DNA of 58,109 nt from Actinomycetota bacterium (GTDB lineage: Bacteria; Actinomycetota; Thermoleophilia; Gaiellales; Gaiellaceae): the NCBI GenBank assembly GCA_003132665.1, contig PKYN01000018.1, positions 133,293-191,401 on the forward strand, in the 5' to 3' direction. Shown here in pieces: positions 6,720 through 15,186 of this stretch (within the stretch, counting starts at the first letter, position 1; every line of letters starts with the position of its first letter). Position numbers and translations under genes: made by a program. The notes beneath the pieces are model-generated. The model had not been told where the DNA came from and ran no database searches. It was given only the letters and a program-made list of their open reading frames with translations.

Positions 6720-8944
6720 GCCCGCCTTCGAGAAAAGGCCGCCCGAATCCGGCTCGCGCTGCGCGTAGCAGCGACGAATACGCCGACATGCGCCGGCGGC
6801 AGCGTCGTCATCGCGCTCGGCTGGCGCGACGCCGCCACACGAAAAAGATGATCCTCGGGGTAGTCATCGGCGTAGTGATGCTGTTGGGAATCGGCGGCGT
6901 CACTGGCGGCGGCATCGTCTTCACCAACTGCAGCCTCTCGTCGCTGAGCCCGGTCGCCATGGGCGAGAACTCCTTTGTCTACGCCGCCGACGGGTCGCTT
7001 CTCGGCTCGATTCCGACGGCGCAGAATCGCCAGACCGTGGGCTGGAACGAGATCTCACCCTGGATGCCGAAGGCCGTCGTTGCAATCGAGGACAGACGCT
7101 TCTACGAGCACGGTGGTGTCGACTACGTGGGTATCGCGCGCGCCGCCATCGCCGACCTCCGCGCTCGTAAGGCCGTTCAGGGCGCGTCGACGATCACCCA
7201 GCAGCTGGCTCGAGCCCTCTACATCTCGAACAAAGAGCGCACTGTGGGCCGCAAGCTGAAGGAGGTCTGCCTGGCGCGCAAGCTCGACAACGCCTGGTCG
7301 AAGCAGCAAATCCTGACCGCTTACATGAACCAGGTCTTCTACGGCGCGAACGCCAACGGCGTCGAGGCCGCGGCCGAGACCTACTTCTCCAAGCATGCGA
7401 GCCAGCTGACACTGGTGCAAGCCGCGCTTCTCGCCGGCCTGCCGCAGGCCCCGACCAACTACGACCCGTTCTACAACAAGCCGGCCGCGCTGGTGCGCCG
7501 AAACGAAGTGCTGAAGGCGATGCTCAAGAACAAGGACATCGATCGCGCGCAATACAGGCAGGCGATCGCCACGCCGATCCGCCTCAAGCGGGGAAACATC
7601 TACAAGAACATCAAAGAGCCGTACTTCTTCGACTACGTCACCGATCAGCTGGTCAAGGAGTACGGAACCGAGACCGTGCAATCCGGAGGCCTGAAGGTCT
7701 ACACGACGATCAACCCGCGCATGCAGCGGCTGGCGAGGAAGGCGATTCGCGACAACCTCTACTACAGCTCCGACCCCGCCTCGGCCGTCATCGCCATCGA
7801 TCCCCGAACGGGTGCCATCAAGGCGATGACCGGCATCATTCCGGGCAAGCGGAACAACCAGTTCAATCTCGCGTCCCAAGCTCGGCGGCAGCCCGGCTCG
7901 ACCTTCAAGATGTTCGTCCTCGCCTCGGCGATCGAGCAGGGCATGAACCCCTATACGACCTACTACACCTCAGCCCCCTTCACCTATCAGCCCGATCCGG
8001 GTAGTGCGCCCTGGAACGTGCACACCTACAGCAACACCTATTCCGGCACGATCTCGGTGGCGAGCGCGACGCTGCAGTCCGACAACACGGTCTTCGCCCA
8101 GCTCATCCTCGATGCGGGTGTTCAGAACGTTGCCGACATGGCCTACAAGCTCGGCAACATCCGTCTAGATTCCAGGGAAGTCGTTCCGGCGATGGCGCTC
8201 GGAACCGCCGCCGTTTCCCCGCTGGAGATGGCGAACGCCTACGCGACGCTCGCCGCGGGCGGCATCCGCTCGGAACCACTGGCTATCACGAAAGTCGTTC
8301 TTCCCGACGGCAAAGCCGACAAGAGCGCCGGCTGGGGCAAGCCGAAGCGCCAGCGGGTGATCCCCGATTGGGTGGCATACGAGGTGACCAAGCTGCTCGA
8401 GTCGAACATGACGAGCGGTACCGCGGTCGGCGCGTATTTCGGCCGAACGGCGGCGGCCAAGACGGGAACGACCGACAACCACGATGACGGCTGGCTCTGC
8501 GGTTACACCCCCCAGCTCGCGACGGCCGTCTGGGTCGGTTACCCGGACGCTGAGAGACCCGTATATGTGCACGGCGTGGCCATCGCGGGAGGCAATATCC
8601 CGGCGTCGATCTGGCACGACTTCATGGCGCCGGCGATGGCGAGCATGCCTGTGCGCGACTTCCCCTCGCCCCAGACGGCTGCCCGATTCGTAACCTGGAC
8701 ACGGGGGAGCTACGGCTACCTGGGCTCGACGGGAGCGACCCCGACAACGTCGGCGACAACGACCGCCTCGACAAAGGCGACGACAACCAAGGCGACGACG
8801 TCACGCGCGGCAACCACGAAGACGACCGCACCGCCGCCACCACCGGTGACGACAACGACGGCTCCTCCTCCGCCACCACCGGTGACGACAACGACAACTC
8901 CGCCACCAGTAACTACTACCTCACCGCCGCCGATCAGCCCCTGA
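6716..8944 (+). CDS. Class A penicillin-binding protein (PBP1a type: GT51 transglycosylase plus transpeptidase)
   Basis: This 742-residue bifunctional peptidoglycan synthase has a short basic cytoplasmic head, one transmembrane helix (about 43-65), a GT51 domain with EDRRFYEHGGVD and QGASTITQQLAR, and a transpeptidase domain with STFK (catalytic Ser 395), SDN (455) and KTGTT (from 582). All catalytic motifs are intact. The C-terminal ~75 residues are a low-complexity Thr/Pro tail of repeated TTT and PPPPP units, as seen in other actinobacterial class A PBPs and presumably lying in the cell wall. The ATG overlaps the stop of the MscS gene. It faces the M28 gene at its 3' end. Confidence 0.95.
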   Translation: MSPPSRKGRPNPARAARSSDEYADMRRRQRRHRARLARRRHTKKMILGVVIGVVMLLGIGGVTGGGIVFTNCSLSSLSPVAMGENSFVYAADGSLLGSIPTAQNRQTVGWNEISPWMPKAVVAIEDRRFYEHGGVDYVGIARAAIADLRARKAVQGASTITQQLARALYISNKERTVGRKLKEVCLARKLDNAWSKQQILTAYMNQVFYGANANGVEAAAETYFSKHASQLTLVQAALLAGLPQAPTNYDPFYNKPAALVRRNEVLKAMLKNKDIDRAQYRQAIATPIRLKRGNIYKNIKEPYFFDYVTDQLVKEYGTETVQSGGLKVYTTINPRMQRLARKAIRDNLYYSSDPASAVIAIDPRTGAIKAMTGIIPGKRNNQFNLASQARRQPGSTFKMFVLASAIEQGMNPYTTYYTSAPFTYQPDPGSAPWNVHTYSNTYSGTISVASATLQSDNTVFAQLILDAGVQNVADMAYKLGNIRLDSREVVPAMALGTAAVSPLEMANAYATLAAGGIRSEPLAITKVVLPDGKADKSAGWGKPKRQRVIPDWVAYEVTKLLESNMTSGTAVGAYFGRTAAAKTGTTDNHDDGWLCGYTPQLATAVWVGYPDAERPVYVHGVAIAGGNIPASIWHDFMAPAMASMPVRDFPSPQTAARFVTWTRGSYGYLGSTGATPTTSATTTASTKATTTKATTSRAATTKTTAPPPPPVTTTTAPPPPPPVTTTTTPPPVTTTSPPPISP
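8737..8940 (+). repeat. Thr/Pro-coding low-complexity repeat in the PBP tail
   Basis: The 3' end of the penicillin-binding protein gene consists of ACN (Thr) and CCN (Pro) codon runs with near-identical blocks such as CCACCGGTGACGACAACGAC at 8838 and 8877. It is coding low-complexity sequence likely to vary in length between strains; it is not a CRISPR. Confidence 0.7.
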
Positions 8945-8955
8945 CGGAGTCGGAG

Positions 8956-10860
8956 CTAGTCGCCGCGCGGCTGGTGGGCGGCTCGCGCTTCGCTCCAATG
9001 CTGTGAAAGGAGCTCGGCGCGGTGGGCTACCCGGCGCGGAAGAATCTTCTGCGGACGTTCGCTCGGAGCCGGGTAGGGCGCGTAGCGGCCGACACTGAGA
9101 GCCGCGAGCTGGGCGGCTGCGGCTGCGAGCAACGTCGCGACGATCAAGAACGGAAGCTTGAGATAGCCGACGGCCGCGAGAGTCGTTACGTACCAGAACA
9201 CGCTCAGACCGAGGTGTAGCCGCACCGCCAGCTCCAAGAAAATGAGGAGGGGACCGAGCAGCCCGGCGACGAGCAACGCCAGGGAAGACCAGGGCCGGTA
9301 TCGGCGCATCTGCGGCAACCAGATCCAGGCGTGAAGCGGCGGCAGCAGAAAGAGAAGCGCGTAGCTGTTGAACCAGGCGACGGCGAGGGAGGCACAGGCG
9401 ACTACCAGCAGCGCGCCGGCGTAGCCGGCCAGCTCCTGTTCGGGACTCGTCTCCCGGCGCGGCAGTAGCCGGTCGCGAGAGATCAACCAAGCGCCGAAGG
9501 TGAGAAAGGCGAAACCGACGAGCGCCGCCACCGGTAAGGAGGTGGCCGCGAGGCTATCGGGCGATAGCGGCCGTCCTGAGCCTCTGGGCCAGAATCCGAC
9601 CGCGGCGAAGAGCCAGAAGAGCACCAGGAGAGAGAACCAGAAGCCGAGCCGGCGGGCGAGGCTGCGCAACGCGGGCCAAAACGCGATCTGGCGACGGCGG
9701 CAGCGCGCAAAGAGATCAACGATGGTCACCAACGCAGGAATGAGCGTTGCGATGAGCAGTAGCTGGATGGCCCAGCCGTGTACGAAGCGTCCGCCCAGAT
9801 AGATGTAGGAGGCTTCGCTTACGTGAGGCTCCGGCGCTCCCTGGTCGAGGGCGGCCAGCAACTGCTCGCTCGTTCGCCCGATCTGCGCCAGATGCGCCCT
9901 CGCGGTGCGATTGGTCTTGTCCGTGAGTGCGGCCGCCGTGTCCGTGAGCGGGTTCGGATACCGGTCGCCGGCGGTCGTCAGCGTCACGGCGGGGATTCCC
10001 CGCGCTATGAAAGGCGCCTGCTCGTAGAGGCTGAATGGGAAGGCCAGGTCGAATAGCTGGTGGAGCGGGCTCGGGTGCGTGATTACGGCGCCCGGCTGCT
10101 CGCCGAGAATCTGGTTTGCCGTTGAGATAAAAACGGGAGAGGGCAGGCTCGTCGTATCGCTGTTGAAGAGAACGCGCGGTCTTCCACTTCCGGCAATCGA
10201 GTCGAGAACGATCACCGCGGCGATGCGATGCTCGACACTGTGACGCCGAGCGAAGCGCGCTGCCCCGATTGCGCCGAACGCCCCACCGTCGGTGGAGAGA
10301 AAGACGAGGGTGTGCGCCGGCACGGGCGGAGAGACGAAATCGGGCAGGTTTTGATACGGCCGCGCCAGCTCTAGCATCGCTGCCGTGCCGGAAGCGTTGT
10401 CGTTGACCCCTCCCCCCGGTTCGCCGCTGTTGTCGCGGTGAGCCAGAACGACGATCTCGGTGGCGGAGCGGCCTCGCACAGTCGCGCTGATATTGCTCAG
10501 GCCGACCTTGCCGATACCGGGTACTTGAGCATCGAACTGGTCGACCTTCGCATCGAAGCCGAGCGCGGCGAACTGTTCGCTGATCCAGTTGCGGAGCGTT
10601 CCGCTGTTCGCCGCGCCGGGGCTGCGATCGCGGTAGGTGGCGGCGAAGCCGTCCGGGCTGGTGATCGCCGAGACAACCGCGCCGGGGTCGAAGGTCGAAG
10701 TCAGGGACGGCACCGCAAGCGGCTCCTGCCGAGCGACACTGAAGGCGACGATCAGAACAGGGATCAACACCACAATCCAGGCGCCGCGATAGATCCGCGC
10801 ATTGAGCGGCCTTTCGAGCGAACCTGGTCGCGGTCTCGCCGACCGTGGATTGGGCCGCAT
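8956..10860 (-). CDS. M28-family peptidase-like membrane protein with altered active site
   Basis: This protein of about 634 residues has an N-terminal membrane anchor (near 28-45), an extracytoplasmic M28 (aminopeptidase Y/S-like) domain to about residue 340, and six or more hydrophobic segments in the C-terminal half. Several M28 metal ligands are recognisable: His and Asp in LAHRDN, Asp in VNDNASG, and Asp in VLDS. The usual DGEE segment holding the catalytic and bridging glutamates reads STDGGAFG, so both Glu are missing; activity is doubtful or altered. The start is taken as ATG 10860, preceded by GGTGAGAG; a GTG at 10872 adds four residues. The two-component system lies divergently 48 bases away. 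Confidence 0.8.
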   Translation of the reverse strand: MRPNPRSARPRPGSLERPLNARIYRGAWIVVLIPVLIVAFSVARQEPLAVPSLTSTFDPGAVVSAITSPDGFAATYRDRSPGAANSGTLRNWISEQFAALGFDAKVDQFDAQVPGIGKVGLSNISATVRGRSATEIVVLAHRDNSGEPGGGVNDNASGTAAMLELARPYQNLPDFVSPPVPAHTLVFLSTDGGAFGAIGAARFARRHSVEHRIAAVIVLDSIAGSGRPRVLFNSDTTSLPSPVFISTANQILGEQPGAVITHPSPLHQLFDLAFPFSLYEQAPFIARGIPAVTLTTAGDRYPNPLTDTAAALTDKTNRTARAHLAQIGRTSEQLLAALDQGAPEPHVSEASYIYLGGRFVHGWAIQLLLIATLIPALVTIVDLFARCRRRQIAFWPALRSLARRLGFWFSLLVLFWLFAAVGFWPRGSGRPLSPDSLAATSLPVAALVGFAFLTFGAWLISRDRLLPRRETSPEQELAGYAGALLVVACASLAVAWFNSYALLFLLPPLHAWIWLPQMRRYRPWSSLALLVAGLLGPLLIFLELAVRLHLGLSVFWYVTTLAAVGYLKLPFLIVATLLAAAAAQLAALSVGRYAPYPAPSERPQKILPRRVAHRAELLSQHWSEARAAHQPRGD

Positions 10861-10908
10861 TGAGACTCTCACCGTGTGCTAATAGTAGGGATCAGATCGG
10901 GACCAGGT

Positions 10909-11604
10909 ATGCAGGACACTCCTACGATCCTCCTCGTCGATGACGAGGACGCGATCCAGAAACTACTGTCGTTTCCGCTGCAAAAAGACGGTTATCGCGT
11001 AGTCGAGGCGCGGGACGGCGAAGCGGCGCTGCGACGCTTCGAAGAAGAGACGATCGATCTCGTCGTTCTCGATCTTGCTTTGCCGAAGCTGGACGGGCTC
11101 GAGGTCTGCCGCCGCCTACGCGCTCGCAGCGCCGTTCCGATCATCATGCTGACCGCCCGGGACGAGGAGATCGACAAGGTGATCGGTCTGGAGATCGGCG
11201 CCGACGATTACATCACCAAGCCCTTCTCGATTCGCGAGTTTCGCAGCCGCGTGCGTGCGTTGCTCAGGCGCGCCTCGCTGACCCCGGCGGCGAGCGTCGG
11301 AGAGCCGCTCGTAATCGGTCCGCTTCGCGTTGACCGCGCACGGCGGCGCATCGAAGTGGACGACCATGTCCCGGAGCTCACCTACGTGGAGTTCGAGCTG
11401 GTGCGCATCCTGGCCGAGAACCCCGGTCGCGTCTTTTCCAGAGCTGACCTGCTCGAGAAGATCTGGGGCAGCTCGCAGTACCGCGATCCAAGAACGGTGG
11501 ACGTTCACGTGCGCCACATACGCGAGAAGCTCGAGCGAGATCCGGGCAAGCCCGAGTTGATTCTCACTGTCCGCGGAGTCGGCTACCGCCTGCGTGAGCC
11601 ATGA
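10909..11604 (+). CDS. Two-component response regulator, OmpR/PhoB family
   Basis: This 231-residue regulator has a receiver domain (residues about 6-118) with the acidic pair DDED, the phospho-acceptor Asp 55 in VVLDLALP, a Thr in MLTA and Lys in TKPF. It is followed by a winged-helix DNA-binding domain with the typical LTYVEFELV, VFSRADLLEKIWG and RTVDVHVRHIREKLE segments. The ATG at 10909 is chosen over an upstream GTG at 10876 because the receiver then begins at its usual place. The sensor kinase overlaps the 3' end, so the two form one unit. The signal and regulon are not evident; the neighbours concern the cell envelope. Confidence 0.95.
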   Translation: MQDTPTILLVDDEDAIQKLLSFPLQKDGYRVVEARDGEAALRRFEEETIDLVVLDLALPKLDGLEVCRRLRARSAVPIIMLTARDEEIDKVIGLEIGADDYITKPFSIREFRSRVRALLRRASLTPAASVGEPLVIGPLRVDRARRRIEVDDHVPELTYVEFELVRILAENPGRVFSRADLLEKIWGSSQYRDPRTVDVHVRHIREKLERDPGKPELILTVRGVGYRLREP

Positions 11605-11611
11605 AAGCGCT

Positions 11612-13036
11612 ATGAAAGCGCTCAGGAGCGTTAGCGGTCAACTCATTGCCGCGCTGGTCGTCCTCGTCCTCGTCGCGCTGACGACGAGCTACTTGGTCGT
11701 CGTGCCCACGCTCGACAACCAATTGGTTTCGAATCGCTTGAACGAGCTCGAGCGCTCGGCGGCCGGGATCGCCTTCGGCGTGACCGGTGGGGATAGCTTC
11801 TTCCTGCAGTCCCGTGTCGAGAACAGTGCATCGGCGCTCGACGTTCGAATCGTGGTCTTTCAGGAGTTGGGACCTCCGCTGCAGCTCGCGGTGGTAGCCG
11901 ACTCCTTGCGCGCGAGCTCGGGCGCGATCGAGTCCGATCCGGTCGCTCTCGCCGCAGCGAGCAACGGGCGAGTAGTACGAGGAACACTGAATCGAGGTGG
12001 TACCAAGCGGGCCGAGGTGGCGGTACCGATCGCGGGTAGTTCCGAGGTGGTTCTACTTTCGGGCTCCCTCGCCGAGGCGAATCAGAGCGTGCGCACCGTG
12101 CGCAAGCAGCTCCTGATCGCGGCTCTTCCCTCCCTGATGATCGCGCTCTTGATCGGCGTCCTCGGCGCTCGCCGGCTCACCTCGCGGATTCACCGCCTGG
12201 AGCGGGGTGCCGACCGGATCGCCACAGGCTCGCTCGAACAGCCGATCGAAGACGAGGGGAAGGACGAGGTCGGGCAGCTAGCGCGCAGCTTCGAGCGCAT
12301 GCGCCAGCGCCTGGCCCGGTTGGACGAGGCGCGACGCGAGTTCATAGCGAACGCCTCGCACGAGTTGAGAACGCCGATCTTTGCGCTTTCGGGCTCGCTG
12401 GAGCTCCTGAGTGAAGAGGAGATGAGCGAGGCGAACAGACGGGAGTTTCTGGAGACGATGCGCGGTCAGGTGCAGCGTCTCGAGAAGCTGGCAACGGCGT
12501 TACTCGACCTTTCGCGCCTCGACGCCGAGAAGTTCGATCTGATCGCCGAACCCTTGGCCTTGCCGGCTCTGGCCGAGTCGCTGAAGAGGGAGTTCGAAGC
12601 CGCCGCGGAGCTATCCGCGCACCCGCTCACGCTCTCGGTCGCCAACGAGAGCGACCTGTTTGTCGAGGCCGATGAGCAGCGAACGCTCCAGATCGGCCGG
12701 ATACTGCTCGAGAATGCGCTCGTTCACACGCCCGGCGGCGTTTCCGTTTCGATCGGCGCAGCCGAGGAGGGCGACAGCGGCTTCCTGATCGTCGAAGACA
12801 GCGGCCAGGGAATTCCCGCCGACCAGCAGGAGCGTGTATTCGAGCGCTTCTTCCGTCTGAACGGAGAGAAGTCATCAGGTAGCGGCCTGGGTCTTGCGAT
12901 AGCTCGCGAATGGGCAAGACGGATGAACGGCGACCTGACACTGGAGTCGCAGCCGGGATCGACACGCTTCAGGCTTTCGCTTCCTTTGGCCAAGAGCGAG
13001 GGGGAAGAGGCCGGAGGCAACCCCGTTTCCACGTGA
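11612..13036 (+). CDS. Sensor histidine kinase (HAMP-HisKA-HATPase)
   Basis: This protein of about 474 residues is the partner of the response regulator at 10909. It has a first transmembrane helix at residues 10-30, an extracytoplasmic sensor of about 130 residues without a recognisable ligand motif, a second helix near 170-190, a HAMP linker, a dimerisation domain with the phospho-acceptor His 250 in NASHELRTPIF, and an ATPase domain with N (ENALVH), G1 (EDSGQGI), F (FERFFR) and G2 (SGLGLAI) boxes. All are intact. A GTG at 11594, inside the regulator stop region, is an alternative start adding six residues. A hairpin at 13021-13044 covers its stop codon. Confidence 0.94.
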   Translation: MKALRSVSGQLIAALVVLVLVALTTSYLVVVPTLDNQLVSNRLNELERSAAGIAFGVTGGDSFFLQSRVENSASALDVRIVVFQELGPPLQLAVVADSLRASSGAIESDPVALAAASNGRVVRGTLNRGGTKRAEVAVPIAGSSEVVLLSGSLAEANQSVRTVRKQLLIAALPSLMIALLIGVLGARRLTSRIHRLERGADRIATGSLEQPIEDEGKDEVGQLARSFERMRQRLARLDEARREFIANASHELRTPIFALSGSLELLSEEEMSEANRREFLETMRGQVQRLEKLATALLDLSRLDAEKFDLIAEPLALPALAESLKREFEAAAELSAHPLTLSVANESDLFVEADEQRTLQIGRILLENALVHTPGGVSVSIGAAEEGDSGFLIVEDSGQGIPADQQERVFERFFRLNGEKSSGSGLGLAIAREWARRMNGDLTLESQPGSTRFRLSLPLAKSEGEEAGGNPVST

Positions 13037-13044
13037 AAACGGGG
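13021..13044 (+). terminator. Hairpin over the stop codon of the sensor kinase gene
   Basis: CCCCGTTT (13021-13028) pairs perfectly with AAACGGGG (13037-13044) around an 8-base loop holding the TGA stop codon. There is no T-run after it, so it may slow or end transcription, or protect the 3' end, but it is not a textbook intrinsic terminator. Bases 13045-13219 hold no recognisable gene. Confidence 0.5.
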
Positions 13045-13219
13045 TGCTAGGCGAAAACGGAGTTCAGTTATCGCGGCGCTTTGCACCAGCAGGTGCGCTT
13101 CTCAGAGCCCGCCGCGACGATCGAGTGCATGATTGGTGGGCGGTTGGGAATACACTCCCCGCGGTTGTCGTATCGTGAGGCTAGATTCGTTCGAAGTCGA
13201 AAAGCGGCACGGAACTTCC

Positions 13220-13630
13220 ATGAACTCAGAAAGCGCAGTCATCAACCTGACGATCCCGGCGAAGGCCGAGTACATCACGCTCGGGCGCCTGGCCCTCACG
13301 GCGCTGGCGCGCGCGCGCGAGTTTCCCGAGGAGACGCTGGCCGATCTCAAGCTGGCGCTGACTGAGGCGTGCTCGAACTCGGTGCGTCACGCGTACAGCT
13401 CCAGCGACGGAACGGTGGAGATTCTCTACGAGCTTCAATCCGACCGCTTGATCGTCGAGGTCTGCGACCAAGGACGCGGGTTCGTGCCACCGAGCGGCCT
13501 CGAAGAGATCGACTTCGGTGAGGGCGGGCTAGGGATAGCGATCATTCGAGCGATCGTCGACGACCTCGAGATCAGCGAGAAGATGGGCGGCGGATCACGG
13601 CTTCGATTCGTAAAACGGCTCGACTCCTAA
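13220..13630 (+). CDS. Anti-sigma-factor-type ATP-binding protein (RsbW/SpoIIAB-like HATPase_c_2)
   Basis: This 136-residue protein is a lone GHKL ATPase domain of the anti-sigma type. It has the N box EACSNSVRHAY near residues 52-62, the G1 box CDQGRGF near 89, and GEGGLGIAII near 105. Proteins of this kind hold a sigma factor inactive until an anti-anti-sigma protein relieves them, sometimes phosphorylating the latter. Neither a sigma factor nor an anti-anti-sigma gene is next to it, so its partner is elsewhere. The ATG at 13220 is chosen because GGAA lies 6-9 bases ahead and the domain starts soon after; upstream in-frame codons show no domain. Confidence 0.85.
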   Translation: MNSESAVINLTIPAKAEYITLGRLALTALARAREFPEETLADLKLALTEACSNSVRHAYSSSDGTVEILYELQSDRLIVEVCDQGRGFVPPSGLEEIDFGEGGLGIAIIRAIVDDLEISEKMGGGSRLRFVKRLDS

Positions 13631-13683
13631 GGGAAGCCCGCCCAGGCGATCGACGGAAGTCTCGGAGCGTCCGCTCGGGGACG

Positions 13684-14964
13684 ATGTTGCAGCTCGTGAA
13701 CACGGGGCACAAGTCGCTTGCCGACTACGCCTCGATCGTCTCGCGCGGCCTGATGGAGGAGATCAAGCACCTCGCCGAGCCGATCAAAGGCCTGCGTGTG
13801 CTGCATCTGTCGGCAACGGCCTTCGGCGGAGGCGTCGCGGAGATCCAGTACACGCTCATCCCGCTCATGCGCGACGCCGGGCTCGACGTGGAGTGGCGAA
13901 TCATCCACGGCCAGGAGGAGTTCTTCAACGTCACTAAGGCGGTTCACAACGCGCTCCAAGGCGATCGGCGCGGGCTCTCGCACGAAGACCAGGAGATCTT
14001 CGGTCGCTACAACCAGCTGAACGCGGCGCAGCTCGACGACTCGGACTACGACGTGATCATCGCGCACGACCCCCAGCCGGTGGGCATGATCGAGCACTTC
14101 TCCTCTTCGAAGGCGAAATGGGTTTGGCGTTGCCACATCGACCTCTCGGATCCGAACCCTGACGTGATCGACTTCCTGGCGCCGCAGATCTCGCACTACG
14201 ACGCGATGATCTTTCACCTTCAGCAGTACATCCCCGCGAGGCCCGGTCTGCCGCCCGCGTTCATCTGGCCGCCGGCAATCGATCCGTTGGCGCCGAAGAA
14301 CATGGCCCTGTCGCGAGAAGACGCCGCCTACATCCTCGACCAGTTCGGAATCGACGTCGACCGCCCGCTTCTGACGCAGGTGTCTCGCTTCGACCCCTGG
14401 AAGGATCCGCTCGGCGTGATCGACAGCTACCGGCTGGTCAAGCGAAAGTTCCCCGAGATCCAGTTGGCGCTCGTCGGATCGATGGCGCATGACGATCCCG
14501 AGGGCTGGGATTACTACAACAGAACCGTGGCATACGCGGATGGCGATCCCGACATCTACATCCTCTCCAACCTGAACAACGTCGGCTCGGTGGAGGTGAA
14601 CGCCTTCCAGGTTCACTCCTCCGTCGTGCTCCAGAAGTCGATTCGCGAGGGCTTCGGGCTGACGGTCTCCGAGGCGCTGTGGAAGGGGCGCCCGACCGTC
14701 GCCGGGCGTGTCGGCGGCATCGTGACCCAGATCCGCGACGACGAGACGGGTCGCCTCGTGTCGTCGCCTGAGGAGTGCGCGGAGGCTTGCTTGGATGCTC
14801 TGCGCGATCCCGATCGGGCTCGCCGACAGGCGCTGCTCGGGAAGGAAGACGTTCGACGGAAATTCCTCACGCCGCGACTCCTACGCGATTGGCTGGTGCT
14901 CTTCAATCACCTGCTTGGTCATGATACGGACGGCGCCGACGCCGAGCTGATCGCCAACATCTGA
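13684..14964 (+). CDS. Glycosyltransferase family 4, trehalose synthase (TreT)-like
   Basis: This 426-residue GT-B enzyme resembles trehalose glycosyltransferring synthases, which join NDP-glucose to glucose. The N-terminal half has the glycine loop in LSATAFGGGVAEI and HDPQPVGMI. The C-terminal half has the nucleotide-sugar part with QVSRFDPWKDPLGVID and the E-x7-E type motif IREGFGLTVSEALW followed by GGI. The trehalose-6-phosphate synthase gene lies 222 bases downstream, which supports a role in trehalose metabolism; other GT4 acceptors are possible. The gap to the next gene is filled by a long palindrome. The ATG at 13684 has only a weak GGGGA site upstream. Confidence 0.82.
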   Translation: MLQLVNTGHKSLADYASIVSRGLMEEIKHLAEPIKGLRVLHLSATAFGGGVAEIQYTLIPLMRDAGLDVEWRIIHGQEEFFNVTKAVHNALQGDRRGLSHEDQEIFGRYNQLNAAQLDDSDYDVIIAHDPQPVGMIEHFSSSKAKWVWRCHIDLSDPNPDVIDFLAPQISHYDAMIFHLQQYIPARPGLPPAFIWPPAIDPLAPKNMALSREDAAYILDQFGIDVDRPLLTQVSRFDPWKDPLGVIDSYRLVKRKFPEIQLALVGSMAHDDPEGWDYYNRTVAYADGDPDIYILSNLNNVGSVEVNAFQVHSSVVLQKSIREGFGLTVSEALWKGRPTVAGRVGGIVTQIRDDETGRLVSSPEECAEACLDALRDPDRARRQALLGKEDVRRKFLTPRLLRDWLVLFNHLLGHDTDGADAELIANI

Positions 14965-15131
14965 GAGCCTATTTCGCAAGGTCTGCAACGCCCGACGCGG
15001 CCGATCCGCGGCGCCAGCGCCCGCAGAGCCGCTCTCCGCACTACCAGTGCGCCTTCGCGGCCCTGCGACCACCGGCATCCGCGGCTTGACCACCTCGGTC
15101 GCACATCTCTAGCGAAACAGACTCTGACCCG
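14965..15131 (+). repeat. Long imperfect palindrome between the TreT-like gene and otsA
   Basis: About 83 bases on each side pair in an imperfect inverted repeat: AGAGCCTATTTCGC (14965 onwards) against GCGAAACAGACTCT near the right end, CCGCGG against CCGCGG midway, and GCACT-ACC-AGTGC at the centre (15038-15050). As RNA it would form one very long hairpin. It resembles the palindrome at 20604-20767 in size, position between co-oriented genes and central layout. It may act as a terminator or RNA-processing site; no coding potential is seen. Confidence 0.7.
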
Positions 15132-15171
15132 CCGCCAACCCGCCGCCGGCGAAGCGGGAAAGCCGAGCTAG

Positions 15172-15177
15172 TAGGCT
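15172..15177 (+). promoter_or_regulatory. Putative -10 box for otsA (near-leaderless)
   Basis: TAGGCT matches TANNNT and stands 9 bases before the GTG start at 15187, leaving no room for a normal ribosome-binding site. This fits leaderless or near-leaderless transcription, common in Actinobacteria. It is an inference from spacing only. Confidence 0.35.
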
Positions 15178-15186
15178 TCAATCTGC

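Noticed and set aside
8737-8940. Tandem blocks that could suggest a CRISPR or minisatellite
   Set aside because: Blocks are in frame with the penicillin-binding protein, encode Thr/Pro, have no spacer pattern and lie next to no cas gene.
13627-14616. A 329-codon minus-strand ORF opposite the TreT-like gene, and similar long antisense ORFs elsewhere (e.g. 24932-26059, 56191-57177)
   Set aside because: Such frames are common in high-GC DNA because stop codons are rare; the opposite strand carries the conserved protein and these show no domain.
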